This document shows, in pieces, positions 1 through 6,736 of a stretch of 10,004 bases of DNA. The notes under the pieces were generated by a model, which searched no databases, was not told the origin of the DNA, and saw only the letters and a list, made by a program, of their open reading frames with translations. This stretch comes from Candidatus Thiodictyon intracellulare (GTDB lineage Bacteria; Pseudomonadota; Gammaproteobacteria; Chromatiales; Chromatiaceae). Position 1 is the first letter of the stretch. Each line of letters begins with the position of its first letter. Made by a program: the position numbers and the translations under genes. The stretch spans positions 1 to 10,004 of the forward strand of contig JADNEJ010000252.1 of assembly GCA_016292295.1 (NCBI GenBank), in the 5' to 3' direction.

Positions 1-53
1 TGGGCGGCACGCAGCTCGGCGAGTTGTTCGGTGGAGAGGGTCTAGTCGAACAT
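1..53 (-). pseudogene. Possible start of an IS630-like transposase, running off the left edge
   Basis: Read on the minus strand, an ATG at 53-51 begins MFD, then a TAG at 44-42, then TLSTEQLAELRAA to the window edge. The segment STEQLAELRAA resembles the N-terminal helix found before the helix-turn-helix of some IS630-type transposases; this is a memory-based resemblance over only 13 residues. No Shine-Dalgarno sequence precedes the ATG, and the TAG would block translation, so if it is a transposase it is already broken. It may equally be chance coding. Sequence further left would decide it. Confidence 0.2.
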
Positions 54-82
54 AGGGACGATAGTATATCGACGTCGGCCGG

Positions 83-386
83 TTACACTAGGGTCATGAA
101 AGAAAATCTCAGATGATGCGTGTATACCGTGGTGCTCAATAAATCGCGCGTTCTCGGCGCATTGTGACTGGTGAGTACCAATAGGAAACTATTCACCCAG
201 GGATCGAAGAGCCCGCTCATTTGGAGACATTGAGACATTCGGTGAAGAATGGCAACTGCCCGAGTGAGGTGACGGTGGCCTGTGGGTCCCACTCAACGTG
301 GACTTTGTCACTGAACGTGTCCACTGGGACCTAGCCGGGGCCGGAGTTTCGGTTCCACCCGCTGGGTGAAGAATAAGATCGTTCAT
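83..386 (-). pseudogene. Transposase N-terminal fragment, two frameshifts, truncated
   Basis: An ATG at 386-384 begins MNDLILHPAGGTETPAPARSQW. A one-base shift near 320 moves the continuation to the frame reading DTFSDKVHVEW, then DPQATVTSLGQLPFFTE. A second shift near 220 moves it to SGLFDPWV, then LTSHNAPRTRDLLSTT, with homology-like sequence fading at about 125 and a stop at 83-85. Joined across the shifts, this reads like the N-terminus of a DDE transposase of the IS4/IS1380 kind (a 'gly-leu-phe ... asn-ala-pro ... arg-asp-leu-leu' block early in the protein). The exact family is not certain. The catalytic part is missing. The gene start abuts the remnant of a CHAT-like protein on the other strand, suggesting the element inserted there and later decayed. 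Confidence 0.6.
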
Positions 387-669
387 ACGGACCTCCTTGC
401 GTATATATTTCAGTAGGTTAAATAAGATCGCACAAGATCCAACTGCTCTTTCTAGGTTCAGCGAGCGTTATGCGGAGCTCTCCATTGTCCTGAGCGATGA
501 GTTGAAAGAGATCGGGTTCGGCAGGCAGTCCGACCTCTATGACCTAGCGCGCCTGTTGACCGCGAACAACGACGCTCGCGGCTTTTCGCTGATCGGCGAC
601 CCGGCGGTGCGCCTGCCGGTGGCCAAGCCGCGAGAGGAGGCCGCGGCGCGTCGGCCGCTGGAGGTCTAG
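370..669 (+). pseudogene. C-terminal remnant of a CHAT/caspase-like (C25-type) protein
   Basis: The open frame runs from just after a TGA at 367-369 to a TAG at 667-669, with a possible TTG start at 397. The conserved part is RYAELSIVLSDEL, then TANNDARGF, then LIGDPAVRLPV. The Asn-Asp-Ala-Arg ... Gly-Asp-Pro-Ala-Val-Arg-Leu signature is typical of the extreme C-terminus of bacterial CHAT-domain or gingipain-like (C25) proteases, which are usually several hundred residues long. The catalytic His and Cys lie upstream in full-length members and are absent here. No ribosome binding site fits the TTG, because the purine-rich box at 391-398 faces the other strand. I read it as a truncated remnant cut by the adjoining transposase fragment. 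After the TAG the same frame stays open and Ala/Pro-rich to about 775, so the stop could be a nonsense mutation inside a longer tail. Confidence 0.6.
391..398 (-). promoter_or_regulatory. Shine-Dalgarno sequence of the broken transposase
   Basis: The minus strand reads AAGGAGGT, then CCGT, then the ATG at 386. This near-perfect anti-16S match at normal spacing is what fixes the minus-strand start. It also shows that the region left of 390 derives from a minus-strand gene rather than from the plus-strand fragment that overlaps it. Confidence 0.6.
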
Positions 670-715
670 CCCTTCGTGCCCGCGCGGCCGTCGGCGCCGC
701 CGCTTCTCGCCGCGG

Positions 716-738
716 CGCCCGCGGCTGAGCCGCGGGCG
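716..738. repeat. Perfect GC-rich hairpin (10-bp stem, 3-nt loop)
   Basis: CGCCCGCGGC, TGA, GCCGCGGGCG forms a perfect inverted repeat 47 bases after the stop of the CHAT-like remnant. No T-tract follows on either strand, so it is not a classical intrinsic terminator. It may be a remnant terminator, an mRNA structure, or simply a product of high GC. Confidence 0.5.
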
Positions 739-773
739 AGCGCCGCCCTCCGGTCGGCGGAGCGGCCTTCGCG

Positions 774-1019
774 GTGACGGATCAGAGCAGCGCGGCGGGC
801 GTGGCGGATGAGCAGTGCGTAACCACCTAGCTGGTCGAGGACCCGGCCAACCCTGAGGGCCAGACCCTGGTCGCCCGCACCCTGGTCGGCCGTAACGAGT
901 CCATCGAGACCCAGGTCGTCGGCCGCTTCTTCGACTGCACCGAACTGCTCGGCCTGCATCGGGGCCTGGTGGAGCAGGCCCTGGCTGGTCGCCGGGGGTG
1001 CTGTCAGGCGCCGGGGTAG
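774..1019 (+). pseudogene. Unrecognised small gene with an internal amber codon
   Basis: A GTG at 774 opens a frame reading MTDQSSAAGVADEQCVTT, then TAG at 828-830, then an 63-codon stretch to the TAG at 1017-1019. After the amber codon the residues LVEDPANPEGQTLVART, GRNESIET and RFFDCTELLGLHRGLVEQAL use G or C in nearly every third codon position, as real genes of this genome do. The matching minus-strand frame consists almost wholly of residues expected from mirroring such codons, so the plus strand is the coding one. I do not recognise the family. The true start is uncertain: translation could begin after the amber codon or be joined to sequence upstream. The last 16 bases overlap the end of the batD C-terminal frame on the opposite strand, so the two genes converge. 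Confidence 0.45.
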
Positions 1020-1465
1020 AGACCGGGCAGGGGTCCGGCGGACAGACCTTGGGCCTCGCGCTCCTGTGCGAGCAGCAGCGGCTCCAGGATCTGCCAGGCG
1101 CCGGTGCCGTCCCAGGTCGCCCCGGCGGGGGCATAGATGGCCCGGTCGATGCACTCGAGCAGGGTCGCCGCGACGTCCGCCTCCGGACCCAGGCGGGTGG
1201 CGAGGTCGCCCAGGCCGGCCGGGGGCTGGGCCGGCCAGCGGGTGCGGGTCCAGTCGAGCAGGGCGGCGCGGGCGGCGCTGGGGTCGGCTGCGGCGCAGGC
1301 CTGGCGGGCCTGGGCGCGGGCGGTGGCGAGCGATTTGCCTTGTTGGGCGCCTGCGGCGAGGCGGGACGCCCCGGCTTCTTTATGACGAATGGCCCAGGCC
1401 AGGGTCAGGAGCCAGGCTAGGGCGAAGCACAGGGCGAGCCAGGGCCAGGGCGACGCGGTGCGCAA
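1004..1465 (-). pseudogene. batD: BatD C-terminal part: membrane anchor and cytoplasmic helical domain, out of frame with the N-terminal part
   Basis: From a TTG at 1465 the frame encodes 153 residues: a membrane segment beginning PWPWLALCFALAWLLTLAWA (about residues 6-25), a basic stop-transfer region, then a helical domain with ARQACAAADPSAARAALLDW, SLATAR and a final block around DRAIYAPAGATWDGTGAW. This matches the tail of long gammaproteobacterial BatD proteins, in which a Pro-Trp-Pro-Trp motif enters the membrane and a helical region follows. It lies directly downstream of the periplasmic part (2891-1518). Its frame is open upstream to about 1520 and differs from that of the N-terminal part by one base, so a single indel would rejoin them. 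No ribosome binding site precedes the TTG, so I treat it as the severed end of one gene, not an independent gene. Confidence 0.7.
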
Positions 1466-1467
1466 CG

Positions 1468-1492
1468 CCTCTATGAAACCCTCTATGAAACA
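1468..1492. repeat. 12-bp tandem duplication at the batD break
   Basis: CCTCTATGAAAC occurs twice in tandem on the plus strand. It falls in a locally AT-richer stretch (about 1468-1520) between the two halves of batD and would code for the duplicated FIEG/FIEA in the C-terminal frame. It may mark an insertion or repair scar associated with the frameshift. Confidence 0.6.
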
Positions 1493-1517
1493 GCGGTTTG
1501 TGGCTTCGCCCTTGGTC

Positions 1518-2891
1518 TTATATGGCCATGCCGACGGCCGCCTCGGTGCCCGCCGGTGCAGCCTGGTCCGGCGTCGGCGCGACGCCGGGCGCGGGCGTGC
1601 CGCTGGAGGCCGGGGCGCTGGCGGCGGCGGGTGCCGGTGTCGGCGTAGCCGCCGCGGTCTCGCCCGCCGCGGGCGCGACCTCGACGGTGCGCTGGGGGAT
1701 GACCGTCACCCGCGACTGGTCGGTGGTCGTGTCCCACCAGGTCAGACGGATCTCGGGCAGGATGAGTGACCTGGCGCGGGTCGGCACCAGGGCGACCTTC
1801 AGCGTCTTGAGCGCGGTCGGGGCGTTGCCCGGGAGGTCTTCTATCTTGGGCGTTTCGGGATAGACCCGGGCGCCCTCCGGGGTGCAGGTGTCGAGCGTCG
1901 GCAACTGGACGGCGGTGGCACCGCGGGCGGTGATGACCAGGGTGCGGGTGACGGGCTCGCCGACCTGGAAGCGGGGCGGAGACGGCGTCCACTCCTCGGA
2001 GAGCTGCATTGACTCGGCGGGCAGCCAGGTGGCGCCGCCGGTGTCCGGTTGGGGCCGGATCTGGAGGGTGCGATCGGGTCCCCGCTCGATGACCCGGCGC
2101 GTGGCGCTCGGGTCCAGCAGGTCCCCAAGGCCCTGGCCGCCGAACATGTTGCCGAAGTCCGCGAAGGAGCTGCGGCGCGTCCCCGGGCGGTCCTGCGGCA
2201 TCATGGCCTCCAGCCGCGGGCCGCTGATGGTGAGCGGGCCGCTGCGTTGAGGCACCACCAGGTAGCGCCGCTCGATGACCGTATAGCGCTGGCCGTCGAT
2301 TTCTTCGGAGCCGTTCTGGTCTTCGCCCTGTCGTTGCAGTGTGGCCCTCTCGATCTGCGGTTCGTCCAGGACCGCGCGCCGCAGCTGGTCCCGAAAGAGG
2401 ACCCGCACCCGATAGGTGAAGGGCTGCTGGACATAGGGCTGGGCGGTCTCGACCAGAGTGTCGACAAAGACCGGCTTGGGGCCGCCGCCCGGGTCTGCCT
2501 GATCCGCTGCTACCACCTCGAGCGCGAGCAGCTGGGTCTGCTGATCGCCGAGTGATAGGGCCGGGACTTGGAGCTTGCCGGTGCGCCGTGGGGCCAACTC
2601 CAGGGTCCATTCCCGGGTGTTGTTCGAAACCCCGTTGACGAAGCTCATGCTGGTGCTGGTGCCCTGCTGCAGGATCTCGAAGTCCTTGTTCAGAGCGCTG
2701 AAGTCCGGTGTCCCGGTGAGTGCCCCGGCGGCGCGCAGGTGTAGCGTCAGTGTCTCGTTGGCACGCACCCGGGGCCGGTCCAGGGTCGCGCTCAGGTCCC
2801 CCGCTCGGGCGCAGGGGACGGCGAGCAGGAGCAGGGCCAGCAGCGCCAAAACGGCGCGCAGCGACGGGCGAAGGTCAAGACGGTTGGGCAT
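1518..2891 (-). CDS. batD: BatD-family protein, periplasmic part (gene split by a frameshift)
   Basis: 457 residues from the ATG at 2891. Residues 1-30 form a signal peptide (hydrophobic LAVLALLALLLLAVPC core, likely cleavage after ARA). Then come repeated beta-sandwich segments typical of BatD (DUF7939/BatD family): residues about 31-130 with ATLDRPRVRANETLTL, then YVQQPFTYRVRVLFRDQL, a Phe/Gly loop FADFGNMFGGQGLGDLL, and a third sandwich ending VTVIPQRTVEV. A Pro/Ala/Thr-rich linker follows and the frame stops at a TAA at 1520-1518. Full-length BatD continues into a membrane anchor, which here lies in another frame at 1465-1004. As written, the product would be exported without its anchor. 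BatD is thought to be the periplasmic partner of the BatA/BatB VWA proteins. It starts 65 bases after the batB gene, without an evident Shine-Dalgarno sequence. Confidence 0.85.
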   Translation of the reverse strand: MPNRLDLRPSLRAVLALLALLLLAVPCARAGDLSATLDRPRVRANETLTLHLRAAGALTGTPDFSALNKDFEILQQGTSTSMSFVNGVSNNTREWTLELAPRRTGKLQVPALSLGDQQTQLLALEVVAADQADPGGGPKPVFVDTLVETAQPYVQQPFTYRVRVLFRDQLRRAVLDEPQIERATLQRQGEDQNGSEEIDGQRYTVIERRYLVVPQRSGPLTISGPRLEAMMPQDRPGTRRSSFADFGNMFGGQGLGDLLDPSATRRVIERGPDRTLQIRPQPDTGGATWLPAESMQLSEEWTPSPPRFQVGEPVTRTLVITARGATAVQLPTLDTCTPEGARVYPETPKIEDLPGNAPTALKTLKVALVPTRARSLILPEIRLTWWDTTTDQSRVTVIPQRTVEVAPAAGETAAATPTPAPAAASAPASSGTPAPGVAPTPDQAAPAGTEAAVGMAI

Positions 2892-2956
2892 AGGGCGCTC
2901 GACGGGTTGGATTGGGCAAGAAGATTAAAGCACTACGGCATCCGGAGGGCCGCGGC

Positions 2957-5086
2957 TCAGGGCAACCGACCCTCGCGTCTGAGCTGCTGCAACAGGAAGC
3001 GCTGACGCAGCAGGCCGGCTGGGTCGTCCGGAACGCGGCGCAACTGGGCCTCCATCGCCTGTTGTTGCTCGCGCTCCCGGGGCTCGAGGTCGGCGGTCCC
3101 GGCCAGGCGCGCGGCGGCGCCCCCGGCGGGCGGGATGGTCCCCGGCGGCCGTGGTACAGCGGCGCCGGCCTGGCCCTGGTCCTTGCCGAGCTCCGGCTTG
3201 GTGCCATCGGGCAGGCTGACCTCGGGCTCCTCCGTCAGGGCGCCCGGTCCCAGGTCGCCGGGCTTGTGTGCTGGCGTCTCGCCAGTGCGCCCGGCGGACG
3301 AACCCTGGACGGCCTTGGGGTCCTGGCCCTGAGGATCGGCCTGGCGGTCGGCGCCGTCGGGCTTGGTGTCTCCGGGGCCGGGCTTTACACCTTGCTGAGC
3401 CGCTAAGTCCGCCGCCGGCGCTGCCCCCTGGCCGCTGTCCTTCGGTTGTCCTTGACCCTGGTCCTGGGCCTGCTGGTCCGCCTGGTCGCGCCCTTGGTCG
3501 TCCTGACCGGCGTCGGATGGCTGGCCGATCTTCTGACCCTGTTGACCCCCTTGCCCTTTCTGCTGACCCTGTTGATCCTTTTGGACCTGCTGGACCTGCT
3601 GGACCTGCTGGACCTGCTGGACCTGCTGGACCTGCTGGTCTTTCTGACTTTGGCCGCTTTGGTCCTGGGGCCGGTCCTGCTTCTGCTGGTCGCGCAGGCT
3701 CTTGACGAGGTCCAGGTTGGCGCGCGCGTCCGCGTGGTCCGGGGCCTGTTGCAGGGTCCGCTCATAGGCGGCAATGGACTCGTCGAGCCCCCCCAGGCGG
3801 GCAAGGGCATTGGCACGGTTGTAGTCCGCTTCAGCCCCATCGATGCCGGTCAAGTCCGCCAGGGCCCCGCTGTAGTCGCCACCGCGATAGCGGACGGCAG
3901 CGCGCCACGCAGGGTCCTGGAAGCGAGCGGCCGCCGCGGCGTTCTCACCGGCCGCGAGCCGGCGCGCGCCCTGCTGATCCGGGCGTTGCCACAGGTCGTC
4001 CCAACCGAAGGCCCAACCGGGGTGCGGCGGCAGCACCAGCACTAGGGCCAGGACCGGCAGCACCCAGCCACGCCGGAAGGCCAAGGCGGCGACGGGCAGC
4101 AAGGCGAGCAGTAGCCAGGGACCCTCCTCGCGCCATTGATCGGCCGCCAGACCCTGTTGTTCGATCAGCCCGCCGGGTGCCAGCGCGGCCCCGGTCGCGG
4201 CCTCGGTGCCGATGAGGGCCAAGGTGTCCCGATCCCCCGGGTCCAGGTCCACGTAGCGGCCATTGCCCACACGCGCCAGGGATTCCAGGGCGTCGCGCTC
4301 GAGCCGCGCCATGGGGATGGCACCGCTGCGATCGGCGGCGAAGCCCCCATCCGGGTCCGGTACCGGCGCCCCCTGGGCCGTACCGACCCCGAGCACCGAG
4401 AGCCGATGACCCTTGGCAACCAGGGCGCGAGCGGCGGCCTCAACCCGGGTACCGACGGTGCCCCCGCCATTGCTGGAAAGCCCGTCGGTGATCAGGATCA
4501 CCTCGCCGTCGTTCCCCCCGGCCTGCGCCAGCAAGGCGCCCGCCTGCTCCAGGGCGCGCTCGGTGCGGCGGGGGCCCGGCACCGGGAGCAGGTCCGTCGT
4601 CAGGCGCGGGACCTGGGCGGCGATGGTCTGGGCGTCGCCGGTCAGCGGAGAGACGATGAAGAGCTCCGGGCCGAAGGCGATCAGCGCGACTTGACCCTCC
4701 CGGGTGGCGGCGAGCAGATCCAGGACCTTGAAGCACGCCCGCGTGAGGCGTGAGGGCGTTACGTCGGCGGCGTTCATGCTCGGCGAGAGGTCGAGCAGGA
4801 TGACGCGCTTGGCCGTGGTGGCGAACACCGGCTGCGGCGTGTGCTCCCAGACCGGGCCGGCCAAGGCGAGCACGCCGAGCAGCCAGGCCAGGGCTAGCAG
4901 AGCCAACGGCAGGCGGTGCGGCCGACCCTCCTCACCCACCAGCAGATAGGGCAGGAGGTGGGCGTCCACCAGGCCGCGCCAGGCATTGGCCGCGTGGCCT
5001 GCCCGCCAGAGCCACAGCAACAGGAGAAGCAAGGGCGCCAGCGCCATAAGCCATTGGGGTCGCAGAAAATGCAGTTCAGACGCCAT
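2957..5086 (-). CDS. batB: BatB-type VWA protein fused to TPR region and Gln-rich tail
   Basis: 709 residues from the ATG at 5086, overlapping the batA end by 11 bases. Membrane segments lie at about 13-28 and 60-78. A VWA domain spans about 92-295, with the metal-binding DLSPS at 99-103 and ITDG at 199-202. Further membrane segments lie at about 324-336 and 341-354. Two TPR-like helical repeats lie at about 370-460 (YNRANALARLGGLDESIAAY). A long Gln/Asp/Gly/Pro-rich low-complexity stretch covers about 465-670, including (VQQ)n at about 484-502. A conserved C-terminal block, RRVPDDPAGLLRQRFLLQQL, closes the protein. This architecture is the BatB/BatC fusion found in proteobacterial MoxR operons. 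It should sit in the inner membrane and act with BatA and the MoxR ATPase. Length and motifs are complete, so it is one of the few intact genes of the operon. Confidence 0.9.
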   Translation of the reverse strand: MASELHFLRPQWLMALAPLLLLLLWLWRAGHAANAWRGLVDAHLLPYLLVGEEGRPHRLPLALLALAWLLGVLALAGPVWEHTPQPVFATTAKRVILLDLSPSMNAADVTPSRLTRACFKVLDLLAATREGQVALIAFGPELFIVSPLTGDAQTIAAQVPRLTTDLLPVPGPRRTERALEQAGALLAQAGGNDGEVILITDGLSSNGGGTVGTRVEAAARALVAKGHRLSVLGVGTAQGAPVPDPDGGFAADRSGAIPMARLERDALESLARVGNGRYVDLDPGDRDTLALIGTEAATGAALAPGGLIEQQGLAADQWREEGPWLLLALLPVAALAFRRGWVLPVLALVLVLPPHPGWAFGWDDLWQRPDQQGARRLAAGENAAAAARFQDPAWRAAVRYRGGDYSGALADLTGIDGAEADYNRANALARLGGLDESIAAYERTLQQAPDHADARANLDLVKSLRDQQKQDRPQDQSGQSQKDQQVQQVQQVQQVQQVQQVQKDQQGQQKGQGGQQGQKIGQPSDAGQDDQGRDQADQQAQDQGQGQPKDSGQGAAPAADLAAQQGVKPGPGDTKPDGADRQADPQGQDPKAVQGSSAGRTGETPAHKPGDLGPGALTEEPEVSLPDGTKPELGKDQGQAGAAVPRPPGTIPPAGGAAARLAGTADLEPREREQQQAMEAQLRRVPDDPAGLLRQRFLLQQLRREGRLP
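3583..3636. repeat. 9-bp coding minisatellite, six perfect copies
   Basis: GGACCTGCT is repeated six times in perfect tandem on the plus strand, with degenerate copies on both sides (for example GGTCTTTCT after it). Read on the coding strand it gives CAG CAG GTC, i.e. Gln-Gln-Val. Because the unit is a multiple of three, copy-number change would lengthen or shorten the tail of the BatB-type protein without breaking the frame. Confidence 0.9.
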
Positions 5087-6077
5087 TGCTTACCCCCAAA
5101 CCCCGGCCGCGCCGGAGCGGCAGCGCCAGCAGTACACTGAGGACCAGCGCGGCGGCGGCCGGCCAAACGAACAGCGACTCCCGGGGCAGGTAGTTGCGCT
5201 CGTCGCGGCGGCTGGGCTCCAGCCGGTCTAGTTCTTCATAGATGGCCTCCAGTTCCTCACGCCCGGTAGTGGATAAGAAGCGCCCGCCGGTGACCTGCGC
5301 GATCTGCTTGAGTGATTCGGGGTCATAGTCACCGCCCTTGCGCAGCAGGCGCATTCCGAAGGCGGTGTGCAGGCCGACCTCGCCGCCGCCGATGGCGATA
5401 GTGTAGATGCGCACCCCGGCCTCGCGGGCCAGTTGCGCCGCTGCCTGGGGTTACAGTTGGCCGGCGTTGCTGGCCCCGTCGGTGAGCAGGATCAGCACCC
5501 GGTTGTCGGCGGGCTGCTCGCGCAGGCGCTTGACCGCGAGCCCGATGGCATCGCCGATGGCGGTCTCGCGGCCGGCCAGTCCAACCACCGAGTCGCGCAG
5601 CATGGCGGCCACCGTGTGACCGTCGAAGGTCAGGGGCGTCTGGACATAGGCATTGCTGCCGAACAGGATGAGCCCCAGCCGGTCCTGGGTGCGCCGCTCC
5701 ACGAAGCGGGCGGCTACCGCCTTGACCACCGCCAGGCGTGAGACCATGCGGCTGTCCATCTCATAGTCCGGCTGCTCCATGCTGCCCGAGATGTCCACGG
5801 CGAGCATGAGGTCACGCCCCGCCACCGAGAGGTTCACCGGCGCCCCGACCCATTCCGGCCTCGCCGCCGCCGCCACCAGCAGCACACAGGCGAGAACCGC
5901 GGTGCCGATCCGCCACCCCGAGCGCCGCCCGGCCGCGGCGGCGGCGAGGCCAGGCAACTCCGCGTAGAAGGGCAGCCGCAGCGCGGCCCCACCGGCGGGG
6001 CTGGCGGCGGGCAGAAAATAGGCGAGCAGGGGCAGCGGCAGGGTGGCAAGTACCCAGGGCCAGGCGAGCGAGATCAT
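5076..6077 (-). pseudogene. batA: BatA VWA membrane protein interrupted by an in-frame TAA
   Basis: The frame runs from the ATG at 6077 (overlapping the DUF4381 stop as ATGA) to the TGA at 5078-5076, 333 codons plus stop, with one internal TAA at 5453-5451 (codon 209). Before the stop: membrane segments at about 4-22 and 55-72, and a VWA domain with the metal site DISGS at 95-99 and LLTDGASN at 197-204. After the stop, in the same frame: AAAQLAREAGVRIYTIAIG, the end of the VWA fold, and a C-terminal membrane segment (FVWPAAAALVLSVLLALPL). Both halves match BatA, so a sense codon has become TAA; GAA to TAA would need one base change. A GTG at 5414 could restart translation but would give only the C-terminal piece. 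The product would lack the last VWA strands and the rear anchor. Confidence 0.85.
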
Positions 6078-6736
6078 GGGGCGGTCCCCCGGTTGGCACG
6101 GATCCAGCGACCGGCCAGGTCCGCCAGGGACAAGCCGTCCGCTTGCACGCGGTGCTGAGCCTGATCCGGCAGGCAGTCTTGATCATGGTTCCGACCGCTG
6201 CTGCGGCATCCCGCACTGGAGATCACGGCTTGAGCCTGACCAGGACCGTGCAGATGCGAGGTCGACCGGCTAACGCCTCGACCTCCGGTTTCCCCGAGGG
6301 CGCAGTAGGGCAGATCGGCCAACATTCGCCCCGGCCCGTGGGAGAAGGCGTCGCCGCCACCGGTGGCGTCCAGGAAGGCGAGCCAAGAGGCCCCGCTGAG
6401 TCCGGCCACCCGCTCCCGCGGGAAGCGGGTCAGGGCCAGGCGCCGCAGCAGGACCGAGACCGCGGCGGCAAAGCCACTCGGATCGAGCTCGGCGTCCAGT
6501 TGCCCGCGCAGGACCTTGAGTTCGCGCAGCGCCGCCCGCATCGCGGCACCTTGACGCCATCGGCGTTGCCACAGGAGGGTGGCGCCAGCCAATGCGACCA
6601 GGACGAGCCCGGCGACCACCCACCAGCCCGGGGCCGGCAGCCACCAGGACACCGGGTCCGGCAGGTGCCAGTCGCGCAGGCCGGCCAGCGGGTCGGACCC
6701 GGCCGGGGTAACGGGCATCGGGTTATTTGCGTTCAT
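6074..6736 (-). CDS. DUF4381 membrane protein with an in-frame insertion
   Basis: 220 residues from the ATG at 6736, which overlaps the DUF58 stop as ATGA. Residues 20-39 carry the family hallmark, DWHLPDPVSWWLPAPGWW, leading into a membrane segment at about 38-56. Then a basic helix (RRWRQGAAMRAALRELK), the block RRLALTRFPRERVAGLSG at 98-115 and WLAFLDATGG at 118-127. The family's final motif, LAGRWIRAN, is present at 207-215. Between PYCALGE (143-149) and QADGLSLADL lies an atypical stretch of about 48 residues rich in Ser, Gln, His and Cys that DUF4381 proteins normally lack. DUF4381 is a small inner-membrane component of MoxR/Bat operons with no known activity; association with the VWA proteins is inferred from gene order. 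Whether the enlarged protein still folds cannot be told. Confidence 0.85.
   Translation of the reverse strand: MNANNPMPVTPAGSDPLAGLRDWHLPDPVSWWLPAPGWWVVAGLVLVALAGATLLWQRRWRQGAAMRAALRELKVLRGQLDAELDPSGFAAAVSVLLRRLALTRFPRERVAGLSGASWLAFLDATGGGDAFSHGPGRMLADLPYCALGETGGRGVSRSTSHLHGPGQAQAVISSAGCRSSGRNHDQDCLPDQAQHRVQADGLSLADLAGRWIRANRGTAP
6146..6289. repeat. Insertion of about 144 nt in the DUF4381 gene, with direct and inverted repeats
   Basis: This interval encodes the extra residues of the DUF4381 protein. It contains near-identical direct repeats TGAGCCTGATCCGG (6156-6169) and TGAGCCTGACCAGG (6231-6244). It also contains an 8-bp perfect inverted repeat GAGGTCGA (6258-6265) / TCGACCTC (6278-6285) with a 12-nt loop. 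The limits are estimated from where the protein stops and resumes looking like its family. Length divisible by three keeps the frame open. It looks like a small palindromic mobile element or an in-frame repeat, of unknown family. Confidence 0.5.

Noticed and set aside
1515..1525. Programmed ribosomal frameshift in batD
   Set aside because: No heptameric slippery sequence or nearby downstream stem is visible; a plain indel is simpler.
1483..2610. Long minus-strand ORF (375 codons) overlapping batD
   Set aside because: It is a Pro/Arg/Gly-rich shadow of the batD gene in another frame; batD has a signal peptide and family motifs, this ORF has none.
3446..4045. Plus-strand Leu-rich ORF that looks like a membrane protein
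   Set aside because: The leucines come from reading the complement of the Gln-rich repeats (CAG to CTG) of the batB gene; it has no start context or family motif.
5451..5453. Recoding (selenocysteine or pyrrolysine) in batA
   Set aside because: The codon is TAA, which is neither UGA nor UAG, and no such residue is expected in this family position.
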